From Branchinecta lynchi (Eukaryota; Arthropoda; Branchiopoda; Anostraca; Branchinectidae): 64,000 nucleotides of DNA. The stretch is taken from NCBI GenBank assembly GCA_023053575.1, contig JAKZAP010000021.1:3059790-3123789 (forward strand), given 5' to 3'. This document shows, in pieces, positions 1-9,590 of this stretch (position 1 is the first letter of the stretch; each line of letters begins with the position of its first letter). Made by a program: the position numbers and the translations under genes. The notes beneath the pieces were generated by a model. The model was not told the origin of the DNA. It worked only from the letters and a program-made list of their open reading frames with translations, and searched no databases.

Positions 1-59
1 ATTTTATTTATTAAGAAACCAGATTTGCATTCAATTTGTATAGAAAATTATGTTCAGAC

Positions 60-290
60 CATGCAAAAAACGGATACGTCAGCTACGATGCTTTGGCAGC
101 AATATTTTGACCCTTCTTGCAGGTTCATTTCTTCCCCAACGTTGTCCCTGAAGTTCGACAGCCTGACGAGGACCCTTGATATTAAGGGCCGAAAAATCGC
201 TGCCGAAGCTTCATAGCTGACGTATCCGTTTTTATCCATTATTTTAATATAAGTTTCCCAGTTAGCTTGGGCTTCAGGACTATTTATAGA
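60..290. repeat. Fam-B foldback repeat copy
   Basis: Two inverted arms (about 63-115 and 185-232) carry ACGGATACGTCAGCT and its complement, with ATTTTGACCCTTCTTG-like sequence toward the centre. Short ORFs on both strands here are palindrome shadows. Related copies lie near 15600, 17800, 22365, 25505 and 47410. Confidence 0.7.
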
Positions 291-356
291 AAATTGTGTA
301 AAGTGATGCTATGTACCTGTTAGTGTGTTTCTGTTGGCAGACCCTAAGCTGTTTTT

Positions 357-1590
357 GTGATCCCAAAACGTAAGTGGAGGGATACCTTTGATATCGCAAA
401 TGTTGTCCGTCTGTCAGCACGATAACGCTCGAAGGGAATGAGATATTTTGAAGAAACTTGGTGTGAGATTCTTTGGGTCAAGGGTAAGGTTAATTTCGTA
501 GATCGGCTCTGTAGCCTTACATTTAGGGGTGGGGGTTCAGATTAAGGGGAAAACAAAAAATGTAAACAGCTAATGTGATGTCGATTATGAGGTAAGAAGA
601 CATGCTGAATACGACGATGAAAACCATGTCCTCGCCGGACAAGTAGTTCGTCCGGAATCCTGCAAAACCGGAAAGTTTGTTAAAAGTAAAAGTTTTATTT
701 GAAGTTGATTACATGTTCGATTTAGGGGTAAGAAGACATGCTAAACACTTTTGTGAAAATCATTTTCTACCCGTACAGCTAGTTCGCCCGGAATCCGGCC
801 AAAACTGGAAAATTTGTTAAAAGAAAATGTTTTATTGAAGTTGATCAGATGACAGATTTATTGGTAAGAAAAGACGCTGAGTCTCTGATAAAACAAATTT
901 TGGACCAGTGTGGGGTTAGCTCGCTTTGGAATAACGGGGAGGGGCAAGGTCATGAAGTAGGAGATGTTGCAGGTGTGGTTAAAAAGGTGTTGATGGATCA
1001 GGAAATACAGCTGTGGCAGTGTGATGTCGGTAATTTAGCTCGTTGAGGTTTTACAGAGATGCTAAAGAGACATGGGGGGAAAGTATTTATTTTAAAGCAG
1101 GGTTGAATAGGGAGGAGTTAGCGTGGGTGATAAGTATGAGGGGTGATTGTTTACCGCTAGGGGATAGGAGGAGGTATGTGGGAAGGGGTTTAAGTCGGAT
1201 TGGTCCTTACTACTGCCCTATGTGTGGGGAGATGAATGAGAATGTGTTGCACCTGATGTGTGAATGTAGTGAATTGGATGGGTTGAGGGATGAAGTGTTT
1301 GGAAAAAGAGTGTATGATGAGGAATGGTTGGTTAAAGTAATGAAGGATGAATGTTTTTCGGGAGTTCGCCAGTTGGGAAGATTCCTTAAGCTTTCGATGA
1401 AGCATCGTGAAAGATTCATTTAGGTTTATTAGTAATTTAGTGAAAATTTATTTTTATTTTGATTTGTATTGCCATGGCCCTCGGGCTTTTTGTGTAAATA
1501 TATATCATATCATATCATCATATCATATGACAGTCATTTTCTACCCGAAAATATCGTTCGCCCGGAAATCCGCTGAAGAAAATTTGTTAT
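357..1590 (+). mobile_element. Fam-C element, copy 1, interrupted by a LINE
   Basis: Starts after a T run with a mutated GTGATCCC, then AAAACGTAAGTGGAGGG, a CCGTCTGTC tract and GAAACTTGGTG, followed by about 137-bp internal repeats holding CCGGAATCC motifs. The body is broken near 885 by LINE-alpha and resumes near 1527 (CATTTTCTACCCG). The GGTCTTG terminus is missing. Confidence 0.75.
885..1527 (+). pseudogene. LINE-alpha fragment: ORF2 C-terminus and 3' end
   Basis: This is the carboxy-terminal part of a non-LTR retrotransposon ORF2, in two reading frames: about 885-1046, then 1046-1423. The second part holds the cysteine-histidine knuckle CPMCG...HLMCEC typical of the end of LINE ORF2 proteins. 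The frame changes near 1040, so the copy is dead. The 3' UTR contains TTGCCATGGCCCTCGGGCT and ends in an ATCAT-type microsatellite (1499-1529). It is 5'-truncated and sits inside Fam-C copy 1. Two sister copies lie at 3066-3625 and 30935-31232. I cannot set the clade from this end alone. Confidence 0.85.
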
Positions 1591-2035
1591 TTATTCATTT
1601 ATTTATTAATAGAAAAAGAGGCTAAGCCGAAGCTTCACATGAACTGCTTCACAACACACATAAAATATTGTTTAATAACACTGCACTGTACAGTGCTACA
1701 ACGAATATACACTAAAAAGGATTCACAGGCGCTGCAACTAAGCTGAGTACCACCGAGATGTTGCTTAAACGAGACTAATTTGGTTGGAAAACAGTCTCCT
1801 CAGGTAAACCGTTCCATGTCTGGCATGCACGGTAACAAAATTAACGTTGACCAATTTTCCTGTTTATTTTTGGTGGGTATAGCTTCAAATAATGCCGACG
1901 GGTTGACTGGTATGAACTGAACTCGAAAAAACTTTTTTTTTTCCAAATTATCGACCGAGTAGAGGATGCTGTGTGTGTCCAGAATATCGTTACGATCCCG
2001 ACAAAACTCCAATGATGGTAAACTAAGGTGCAAGT
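1590..2035 (-). pseudogene. LINE-beta (CR1/L2-like) C-terminal and 3' end fragment
   Basis: The minus strand encodes a degraded stretch like the last part of CR1/L2-type ORF2: a run ending around FFRVQFIP, then a remnant of the usual 'WNSLP' region. It is in line with the reverse-transcriptase fragment at 2251-2721 (also minus) and is probably the same insertion, split by 2032-2250. The 3' end shows ATTTATTCATTTATTTATT. Confidence 0.55.
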
Positions 2036-2250
2036 AAGTAAGTAAGTAACTTATTTATGACCCGTCGTTTTGAAAAGGTGGAGTAAATGAAGAAAATAAA
2101 GAAAACAAACAAAACACATAAACACGCAGGAAAAGACACTTAACTTTCAATCTTCGGTCAGGAAGCAGATGTCGCATTCTGTAATCGTAAGTTCTGTATC
2201 GCAGGTAAGGTATTAATTGTGTTGCCCCGCACTGTACTCACTGTATATAC
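2032..2250 (-). mobile_element. Fragment with AAGT tail and ATTTATGACCCG motif
   Basis: An AAGT microsatellite is followed by AACTTATTTATGACCCGTCG. The same ATTTATGACCCG start after a tetranucleotide tail recurs at 32265, so this looks like the 3' end of another LINE type read from its tail, inserted into LINE-beta. Confidence 0.45.
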
Positions 2251-2721
2251 TCAGGATCGGTTTGTTTTGTTGCACACAGCTGTTGGTCGCACCATTGTCT
2301 TATATAATGTCAGGAAATTCGTTGGGTTATACTTCGAGAAACCCCGCTTAATCATCAAAAGACGATGATTAGCGTTCCTTGAAGCAATACTAGCGTGCTT
2401 ATCAAATTTCAATTCCGTATCGAAAACAACAACACGGTCTTTAACCGACTCCTTCGACTTCAGAATATTACCAGCAAGAAAGTAATTGTAACTTACAGTC
2501 TGTTTCTGAATGTAATGTAAAAGCAAGCACTGGTCACTGTTAATTACCATGGAGTTTTTGTTACACCAAACTACTACCGAATTCAGATCTTCTCGAAGTA
2601 GCGCTACATCTACAGAGCAACGAATCGGGCGGTACATTTTAACGTCGTCCGCTAACAGTTTTATGGAGGTATTTTTAATTGCACTTGGTAATTTGACTAT
2701 GTTTACGAAATTACGAGGCAA
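2251..2721 (-). pseudogene. LINE-beta reverse transcriptase fragment
   Basis: An open frame of about 156 codons on the minus strand covers the second half of a LINE reverse transcriptase. LLADDVKMY corresponds to the catalytic Y/F-A-D-D box, here with leucine before ADD. About 20-30 residues later come the usual EDLNSVVVWCNKN and, further on, LKFDKHAS and FLTLYKTMVRP, the standard 'LKFxxH' and 'LYKSLVRP' signatures of CR1/L2-like elements. The frame opens and closes abruptly, so it is a fragment. It is upstream, on the same strand, of the C-terminal fragment at 1590-2035. Confidence 0.8.
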
Positions 2722-2830
2722 GCAAATTTCTCTGTTAGATAACTAGTCAGTCTCCGTCGTTTGTGTTTTAATAGTGAATCAGTACTAAATCGTAATAAAT
2801 TGTATATAAGGTCAATCGTTGAATACCCTT
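2722..2830. other. Short unassigned stretch
   Basis: AT-rich sequence between two LINE fragments. I see no feature in it. Confidence 0.3.
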
Positions 2831-3015
2831 GGCGTTGAATACCTGCTTGGTGCGCAGGGTTGCCCGAAGAGCAGTCTGAAGAGTTGGAGAGAGTACAAAA
2901 ACGAGCCGTACAAATTATTTTAGGTCAGGTACAGCCTGATTACGATCAAAGTCTCGAGAAGCTCCGACTCCAACTTTCTTGCAGACGCTACGACCTAACC
3001 ATGGGTTTCGGTTAA
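2831..3015 (+). pseudogene. LINE reverse-transcriptase C-terminal fragment
   Basis: The plus strand reads GLPEEQSEELERVQKRAVQI followed by a YDQSLEKLRLQ stretch, a signature of the thumb/C-terminal end of many LINE ORF2 proteins ('LERVQKRALRII...Y...LEKLGL...RR'). A frame slip just before it (near 2843) separates VEY from WCAGLP. It is a different LINE type from LINE-alpha downstream and probably from LINE-beta upstream. Confidence 0.75.
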
Positions 3016-3061
3016 AAAAAAAGCTCTAAGGATGGCCGCTGGATCGCTATCTAACTCTAAG

Positions 3062-3625
3062 GCTGATGAGGTTTTTGGGTTTCAGTCAAACATTTTTGGC
3101 TAAACAAAGGTCAATTCGGAGACAAGGTTTCGGAAGGATTCTATTGTCCCTGCGTTTCTTCGAGGCGGCCAAAGAGACTTGGGGCGAGGGAATTATATTT
3201 AAAGCAGGGTTAAGTAAGGAGGATATTAATTATATTATTGAGATGAGGGCTGATAGTTCACGACTTGGGGCAAGGAGAAAATATATTGGTAAAGTAAACG
3301 AGAGAATTGGTCCTTACTTCTGTCCTATGTGTGGTCATGAGGCCGAAAGCGTAGTACATTTGATGTGTGATTGTATGGAATTGAATGAATGGAGAAAGGA
3401 GGTATTTGGTGAGAGAGTGTTTAATGAAGAATGGATGGTAAGGATGATGAAGGATGAGTGTTTTGTTACCTTAAAAATACTTGGACGTTACTTGAGGCTT
3501 GCGATGGAGCATAGTAGGAGATTTTTAGAATAGGAGCTGCGTGTCAGCTATGTAAGTGAGTGCGTTTCTTACAATTTTTGTTGCCATGGCCCTCGGGCTA
3601 TTCTATTCTATTCTATGCATATACA
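3062..3625 (+). pseudogene. LINE-alpha fragment 2: ORF2 C-terminus and 3' end
   Basis: One frame (3066-3533) encodes the C-terminal part of ORF2, aligning with the copy at 885-1423 over AKETWGE, FKAGL, IGPYFCPMCG and HLMCDC, and ending shortly after the knuckle. The knuckle cysteines and histidine are intact. The 3' UTR repeats TTGCCATGGCCCTCGGGCT and ends in a TATTC microsatellite (3600-3618), different from copies 1 and 3. Its tail finishes about 43 bases before the splice acceptor of the first visible Cav3 exon. It is 5'-truncated, as is usual for LINEs. Confidence 0.85.
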
Positions 3626-3662
3626 TTGTGTGGTACTTTGTTATCAACCCCTTTTGTTTTAG

Positions 3663-3784
3663 AGTGTGACGAAGACCATCCGTGTCAAGGACTGGGGGAG
3701 CATGCTCACTTCGCAAACTTTGGAATCGCATTCCTTACCCTTTTTAGGGTAGCAACTGGGGACAACTGGAATGGAATAATGAAG
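3663..3784 (+). CDS. Ca-alpha1T (CACNA1G/H/I-like): Cav3 T-type calcium channel alpha-1 exon: domain IV pore loop
   Basis: This exon encodes the domain IV pore of a low-voltage-activated calcium channel, a plasma-membrane pore for calcium entry. It reads [10 protein letters not shown], then [15 protein letters not shown], then [10 protein letters not shown]. The aspartate of TGDNWNG is the domain IV selectivity-filter residue (E-E-D-D locus in T-type channels); high-voltage types carry glutamate there. The acceptor is TTTTGTTTTAG at 3652-3662 and the donor is GTAAGA at 3785. The exon begins with two bases of a split codon (glutamate if the previous exon ends in G) and ends in phase 0, matching the next exon. 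Earlier exons (domains I to IVS5) lie outside the window. LINE-alpha ends just upstream of the acceptor. The family call is firm; orthology to the single arthropod gene is inferred. Confidence 0.93.
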
Positions 3785-4579
3785 GTAAGACAACCTTCAT
3801 TTTTGGTTTTCAGTGTCAGTCTGGCCAAGTGAGATTTGCCCCAATGGGAGCTACATTTAAGAAAGAGCTAGACTAGTAAAGGACAATCGTGCCCCCCCCC
3901 CCCCCCCCCACCATCTCGAATTGCGTATTCTGTATCCTTTCAATCCGGAAAACCTTTGGAACCGTTCCGGAAAATCCATCATCTGAGTCGCTGCTAACAA
4001 TTAGCAGTCTACGTCAACAAATCAAAGGAAATGTCATGTTCATTGGGTTCCAGTTTTCTTACGTGGTAATGGTTCCCCAACCCGATGTGGCAATACACTT
4101 GATGACTATCTCTCCCTTCCGATGCAGAATCTCCGGGTACCCGCGGAAGAACGGAAGAAACGGTGTCACACCTGCGCTGACTCGTGAATTGAGTCATTGA
4201 TTTTGAGTCGTTACGGACACGCTTACTCCTTCTTCCTGAGAATCAATGGCGTCTTTTGGACTTCATATAGAGTATTGGCCATATTCCCGTTCAGCGCTTC
4301 CAAGCGGACTAGTTGGATCGGACATGGTAAAATAGATCCAGAGGTTAGTGAGTGGAAAACCTGTCATCCCATGTAATGGAGGTTTTCCATACGTCTCAGC
4401 AGCAGAAAGTGAAAGTGACCCACTATCCCTATGGATCCGACTTTTTACTATGTCTACGCAAGTGTTGGTTGTGAGGCAATGGGGGATCAACAGAAACTAG
4501 TCCACTTGGAAGTGCTGAACTGTAATATGGCCAATTGCATGGTCATTCGAGCGATTTGCAGAGCCATCTTCTGTTTTAG
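3785..4579 (+). other. Cav3 intron with poly-C and a Fam-L repeat
   Basis: The intron has GTAAGA at its start and TGTTTTAG at its end. It contains a C run (about 3891-3909) and the repeat described separately at 4090-4372. I see no exon-like segment with good splice sites inside it. Confidence 0.7.
4090..4372 (+). repeat. Fam-L repeat copy 1
   Basis: Contains CTCCGGGTACC, CGGAAGAA, GGTGTCACA and ACGCTTACTCCTTCTTCCTG in order. Similar copies are at 24125-24305 (minus), 34150-34345 and 61615-62280. This copy lacks the Fam-M insertion seen at 61685. Confidence 0.7.
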
Positions 4580-4750
4580 GATACACTTCGAGACCAGTGC
4601 GACAGTTCACCCGAGTGTATTAAAAATTGCTGCATATCAAGTTTCGTCGCCCCTCTCTTTTTCGTCATTTTCGTCCTCATGGCCCAGTTCGTGTTAGTCA
4701 ACGTTGTCGTCGCCGTCTTGATGAAGCACTTGGAAGACTCTCATAAGCAG
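4580..4750 (+). CDS. Ca-alpha1T (CACNA1G/H/I-like): Cav3 T-type calcium channel alpha-1 exon: IVS6 and start of C-terminus
   Basis: Fifty-seven codons in phase 0-0 continue the pore exon: [18 protein letters not shown] (extracellular turret before S6, cysteine-rich as in T-type channels), then [20 protein letters not shown] (the IVS6 helix lining the inner pore), then [13 protein letters not shown], the cytoplasmic start of the C-terminus. '[18 protein letters not shown]' is a hallmark of Cav3 and separates it from L- and N-type channels. The acceptor is CTGTTTTAG (4571-4579) and the donor is GTGAGT at 4751. The frame is intact, with no sign of decay. The next in-frame phase-0 exons are at 7123 (possible cassette) and 8702. 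Confidence 0.95.
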
Positions 4751-4952
4751 GTGAGTGACCTTCCCCTCTTCGTCAGGTCCTCCTTATTTGTTATTGTCTG
4801 CTTATTGTCTTCCCTTTATTCTTCTTTCTCTTGTATACTCTACCAAATCTGACAGTTAATTTAGCCGCGATACCCACTGATGTCAGGGAAGCTTCGAGAC
4901 GCTTTGACAATCCTCTCTCCCCCTCTCCTTCATGATGCTTTAAACATCGGTA

Positions 4953-5121
4953 ATTTTCAGAAGCGAAGGCTACAGTAGAAAGGCCCATGTCGACTAGACA
5001 CGGTTTCTTCCCTTTTTTTGCCACATCAGTTTACTCTAACGAAACTTTAAGTTTTCAGAAGCGAAGGCTACAGTAGAAAGGCCCATGTCGACTAGACACG
5101 GTTAGTTTCGTTAGAGTAAAA
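4953..5121 (+). repeat. Two 50-bp direct copies with a flanking inverted repeat
   Basis: TTTTCAGAAGCGAAGGCTAC and the following 30 bases (to GACTAGACACGGTT) occur at 4953-5005 and again at 5054-5103, about 101 bp apart. The second copy is flanked by TTTACTCTAACGAAACT (about 5031) and its complement AGTTTCGTTAGAGTAAA (5104-5120). Confidence 0.8.
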
Positions 5122-5171
5122 ACAGCTAGAATGGTCTTTTTCGGTAATTCAGCAAAAATGTGTGATCCCAA

Positions 5172-6142
5172 GGATCCCAAAACGTAAGTGGAGGGATACC
5201 TATGACATCACAGAAGTTGTCCGTCTGCCCGTCCGTCTGTGAGCACAATAACTCTCGAAGGGAATGAGATATTTTGATGAAATTTGTGTGAGGATTCTGT
5301 GGGTCAGATTCGTAGATGGGCTCTGTAGCCCGACATTTAGGGGTGGTGGAGGTGGTTCGGATTAAGGGTCAAACAAAATATTTTTAAACAGATAATGTGA
5401 TAGTCGATTATGAGGTAAGAAGAGATGCTTACACGATGATGAAAACCATTTTCTCGCCAGACAAGTAGCTCGTCCGGAATCCGGCAGAAACGGGAAAGTC
5501 TGTTAAAAGTAAAAGTTTTATTTGATGTTGATTAGATGTTCCGATTTAGGGGTAAGAAGACACGCTGAACAAAATCGTTTTCTACCCGGACAAGTAGTTC
5601 GTCCGGAATCCGACCAAAACCGGAAACAAATTATAAGTAATAGTTTTATTTGTAGTTGGTTAGATATAAGATTTAGGGGTAAGAAGAGATGCTGAATCCG
5701 TATATGACAAATCATTTTTTACCAGGGAATATAATTCGCCCGGAATCTGGCTGGAACCGGAAAGTTTATTATAAGTAAAATTTTTATTTGAAGTTAATTA
5801 GATGTTCGAAATAGGGGAAAGAAAAACGTTGAATTCGTTTTTTAACTTTCTTTTTTTGCCGGACAAGTAGTTCCAGAATTCGGCCGAACCCGGAAAATTG
5901 GCAGAAGTAAGGCAGGAAGTTTTCGTCAAAATAGATATGGCTTATAGGGGTAAACACACATGGTGAATCGATATCTGAACTTGGTTTTCTCAGATGCTTA
6001 GCTATTTGGTCTTAGTCTGTTTCTGAATGTTAATAGTAAAACGTTCAAGGAAGAAGATGAAGACTTGATCTGACCCAGACAAGACCCAATCGTTTGGATC
6101 AAATGTTGATTTTTTGGGATCCCTTCGAAACCTTTGGTCTTG
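5172..6142 (+). mobile_element. Fam-C element, copy 2 (near full length)
   Basis: Runs from GGATCCCAAAACGTAAGTGG to CTTTGGTCTTG followed by TTTT. It holds the CCGTCTGTC tract, GATGAAATTTGTG, a 'GGGGTGGTGGAGG' stretch and about four diverged 137-bp units, each with CCGGAATCC and a spaced CCGGAAA. It lies in the Cav3 intron and shows no coding capacity. Confidence 0.8.
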
Positions 6143-6480
6143 TTTTATAACGACAAGGGTTCAAGCGCTGATCTCACTCAAATTGGCAAATCAGACTGTG
6201 TGCCTGAGCTTTATTAATGTCAAGATGAGGCCCAGACCTCCTCCTCCTCCTCCTAGGTGGTTAACAGAGTAGGGACCCCCCTTTTTCGGTAATTTAGCAA
6301 AAAAATCTACTTTATTTTTAATTTATTTGTGAAATAAACAAGTAACACCTATATTTCTTTCATGTTATAATTAGCCGGGGTCGCCTCCGAGATTGGAGCG
6401 CTAGGGTGCTGCCTCGTTTATGTAGGTGGAAGTTCGCCACTGGTCAAGGTTAGCGCGGTGGACGAAATGTGCGGAAACTT
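6143..6480. other. Cav3 intron sequence, little recognisable
   Basis: A short CCT microsatellite lies at 6238-6252. I see nothing else here. Confidence 0.5.
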
Positions 6481-7076
6481 TCCGGTACCGGAAATCCGGT
6501 GCGGGGGAAGCCTCCGCACCTAGAAGACTTGGCGGCATTTCTAGAGTTAACAGCAAATTGTTCGAATTCTTGGCTATCGATTTAATCTGACCATCAGTAT
6601 AGGTCCGTATTTGTCGGTCACCGTGGCCGGTCCTGAAATTCTGCTCATACAAAACTGCTTTCAAAATAAAGATGCACGTACGATTCCGGTACCGGAAATC
6701 CGGTGCGGGGGAAGCCTCCGCACCTTGGCGGCATTTCTAGAGTTGACAGCGAATTGTTCGAATTCTTGGCTATCGATTTAATCTGACCATCAGAATAGGT
6801 CCGTATTTGTCGGTCACCGTGGCCGGTCCTGAAATTCTGCTCATACAAAACTGCTTTCAAAATAAAGATGCACGTACGATTCCGGTACCGGAAATCCGGT
6901 GCGGGGGAAGCCTCCGCACCTTGGCGGCATTTCTAGAGTTGACAGCGAATTGTTCGAATTCTTGGCTATCGATTTAATCTGACCATCAGAATAGGTCCGT
7001 ATTTGTCGGTCACCGTGGCCGGTCCTGAAATTCTGCTCATACAAAACTGCTTTCAAAATAAAGATGCACGTACGAT
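6481..7076. repeat. Tandem array, three units of about 196-204 bp
   Basis: TCCGGTACCGGAAATCCGG starts units at 6481, 6685 and 6881. The second and third units are nearly identical; the first differs by small indels. Each contains GGTGCGGGGGAAGCCTCCGC (an inverted repeat) and CTATCGATTTAATCTGACC. The 71-87 codon minus-strand ORFs here repeat because the DNA does. The array ends about 45 bp before the splice acceptor of the candidate cassette exon. Confidence 0.9.
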
Positions 7077-7122
7077 TCACTTGTGTTATGCTCGATTTGA
7101 CTTGATATTTTCATCTTGCCAG

Positions 7123-7194
7123 AGCGCCACGAAACGTAATAGGAAGAAAAGATGTAAGATCTCCGGCAGCGATGGAGGCAGCAGCGATATTCCC
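7123..7194 (+). CDS. Candidate Cav3 cassette exon (24 codons, phase 0-0)
   Basis: A 72-nt open segment lies between a good acceptor (TTTTCATCTTGCCAG, ending 7122) and a strong donor (GTAAGA at 7195). It starts and ends in phase 0, so it can join SHKQ of the 4580-4750 exon to MEDDLEM of the 8702 exon without a frame change. It would add a basic stretch (KRNRKKRCK) and a Gly/Ser/Asp stretch (SGSDGGSSD) to the cytoplasmic C-terminus just after IVS6. I do not recognise this insert from known Cav3 proteins. It is an optional exon by inference; without transcripts it could be chance, since 72-nt open segments with both sites do occur by accident. Confidence 0.45.
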
Positions 7195-7357
7195 GTAAGA
7201 TGGCATTTGTGTAGTGAAAACTAAAACTTAGTTTCCAGACAGACATGGAAACCCTGTTTAAACTTTGCCTTACTAACCGTATACCCTTTCTGACCTGTGT
7301 GTTTTGCGTTTAAAAGAATCACAAACATATTGTTGAGTTATTCTTTTTGTATTGTTG

Positions 7358-7665
7358 TTAGAGGACCCCTCGCACTGTTTACTATTCAACTTATGGCTGT
7401 GCTTTCAACAATTAACCCACGGTTTTAGCTGTTTTAAGCCCTTACCGAAATCCGATGACTTACAGCGAAAATAGGGAAAAAATTTACATAACCAGTTTTT
7501 CTAATGGAAAGACTTCTCGCAGACAACCATCGACAGCGTGATACACATTGAAGATGCAAAAACACGGCAAGTGAGAAAATACGAGAAAATCAGCGTGGTT
7601 TTGTTAGAGGGGTTAAAATATATGGAGTGATTATGGAAGTCTTTTAAGAAGCCGCTGGGTTTTTT
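7358..7665. repeat. Fam-J repeat, uninterrupted copy
   Basis: Starts TTAGAGGACCCCTCGCACTG and ends near GTTAGAGGGGTTAAAA, a rough terminal inverted repeat. It matches 46482-46654 plus 47649-47758, where Fam-C copy 6 interrupts it. Here the same point reads TTTTTCTAATGG, an empty site. Confidence 0.75.
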
Positions 7666-8700
7666 TCTTGTCGGCGGTCATTGTTAGTCTTCTTCCGTTA
7701 CTTTTTAGTTGCCACTTGTATACCGAATAACCTGTAGGGAGACCAGCGTTTGCAGTTGAGTTTGCCATAAAAAGAGACACTCGATAGAGTGCAAAGTTGT
7801 AAATGCAAATGATATGTTATTGGTTAGTCTACGAGTAAAAATAAATGCTTCAAAAAGGAAAGTTGCTAAACGTATGTTACTAGTACAGTAACGTACTCGA
7901 TGTGAAACTCCTGATAGATTTAGTAATTATTTTTTTTTCAGCTTATTTTGTATGATAATATCCCTTTTATCCACATTTATCCATTTAAAATCACAAAAAA
8001 ATGCATAGCCGTTTCACGGTAGGCTATGAAAGCTGTCTGCAGCAGAAACTAGATAGGATCTCGGACGCTGAATCCTGAGCCGGCCAATCCTTGGCGGTCA
8101 AAATACGACAACTCGGCGTCTGGAAAAACTCCATTTTGTACATATTGACTGACATCGTTTACGGAACAGAGTACGAAAACTGGAACCTGTATCGGGAAAG
8201 CGCTGGCGGCATTCAAATTTTCCTGTTTTGGACTGTGAAATTTTTTAGAAGAAGTTTTTTTTGTAGCCTACTTATCACTATAGCCTACTTAAAAATTTCT
8301 TTGTCTTATTTGTCTGGTTTAGATTGCAGACAAATAAGAATAAAATATACATTTCATATAATTCTTTATTTCTTATGTGTTTCAGTTTTCTTTTTTGAGT
8401 CTTAATTATGTTTTTCTGTTATTTTTATTTATTTATTTTTTTTTTGCTTTGAAATGTATTTTGAATATTTTTAACTGATTTCTGTATTTGATTTTGTTAT
8501 CAGTTTTTTTTTTTTCATTCTGCATTTGCCATTATCGCGTGCAGACTCCGACTCCAATCAGTCGTTCCGATGGATCAGAGATTTTGCGTATTGGTTCTTA
8601 ACTTTTTTTTTCGTCAGTTTTGTTGGAAAACAAAACTTTGTTCTTTCGTTGTTGTATCACCATAATCTGTCATTTTGGAAACCAATTCCCCTTTTTTCCA
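7666..8700 (+). other. Cav3 intron, no feature recognised
   Basis: AT-rich sequence with T-rich tracts (8440-8520). It ends in a long pyrimidine tract and TTTTTTCCAG, the acceptor of the next exon. I see no other element. Confidence 0.6.
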
Positions 8701-8701
8701 G

Positions 8702-8812
8702 ATGGAGGATGATTTGGAAATGGAATTAGAGATGCAGCGTGAACTTGAAGCAGAGATCCTGGCGGCAAAACAAGCCGAGAGCGGACCTTCCACAAGCGTC
8801 ACAATCAGCTAG
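8702..8812 (+). CDS. Ca-alpha1T (CACNA1G/H/I-like): Cav3 proximal C-terminal exon with in-frame stop
   Basis: After the acceptor CCCCTTTTTTCCAG (to 8701), 36 codons read MEDDLEMELEMQRELEAEIL and a short tail ending TSVTIS, then TAG at 8810. The acidic, Met/Glu/Leu-rich, probably helical start directly after SHKQ fits the post-IVS6 segment of Cav3 channels (gating-brake region side). Phase 0 agrees with the donor at 4751. The stop soon afterwards is odd: Cav3 channels usually have C-termini of several hundred residues. Either this is a short isoform, or a donor upstream of the TAG (weak GT at 8798) leads to later exons, or the gene is damaged. No poly-A signal is obvious within the next 100 bases. 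Confidence 0.78.
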   Translation: MEDDLEMELEMQRELEAEILAAKQAESGPSTSVTIS

Positions 8813-9077
8813 CTCTCACCAGCACAGTGCGAACTGTGAATTCACACTACCCTTTTGTGAGGCAGATCTTGTGTAGTCCAGAATCGATCACAGAGCAGAT
8901 CGAGGAATATGATCAAGGAAAATATGATACTGGTTTCGTGTGGGAAACAGTGTAGAAGAATGTTCGGTAGCAACAGCTATCCCTCCATTAGTCGCAAAAG
9001 ACTTGAAAAGGATAATTTGTAGCGAACTTATACCTAATATATTGTACAATAGAGGTGTGCTTATTTGAACTGTCACT
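8813..9077. other. Possible 3' flank or intron after the Cav3 exon
   Basis: No recognisable feature. If 8810 is the true stop, this would be 3' UTR. Confidence 0.35.
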
Positions 9078-9590
9078 TTAAGCGGATCTTTCTACCACAC
9101 ACACAATGCTAACCCTACTGTCACTATGAATGTTCCAAACCACAAAAAACACCGTCGAACAATGAGCAAATTAAAAACCAAAACCAACTTTCCTAGGTTT
9201 GAAATAATTTGGTCTAGACTAAATCTCAGCGGATTATCCGGGACGCCGTTGAAAGCCAAGAATCAAAATAATAATTCTCATCTACTGATCTAACTGTCTA
9301 TTAAAAATACAAATAAATTAAAAAACCAAGACCGGTGTGGTACTCCTGAAGACATTCAAAACATAATCAATATGTCTTATAATTCTTTGCTAGTCAATCG
9401 TGGACAATTTCGTCATCTGGAAAAGAAGACGTTCTGCGTGGTTTTTTCCTCGAGCCAAAACAGCGACCCGGCAATCAAGTTCAAATCTAAATAAACTGGT
9501 GGCTTTCGATCAGTAAGAGAAGGTAAACAGACTGTTCGGATCAGATTTTCAACTTTATTTTTAGAAGTAGTGAACTGAAAGACAAAAATG

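Noticed and set aside
1190..1419. Minus-strand ORFs opposite LINE-alpha
   Set aside because: Antisense shadows of the ORF2 frame.
6401..7080. Repeated minus-strand ORFs with KSIAKNSNN
   Set aside because: They repeat because the DNA is a 196-bp tandem array; no known domain and the first unit differs by indels.
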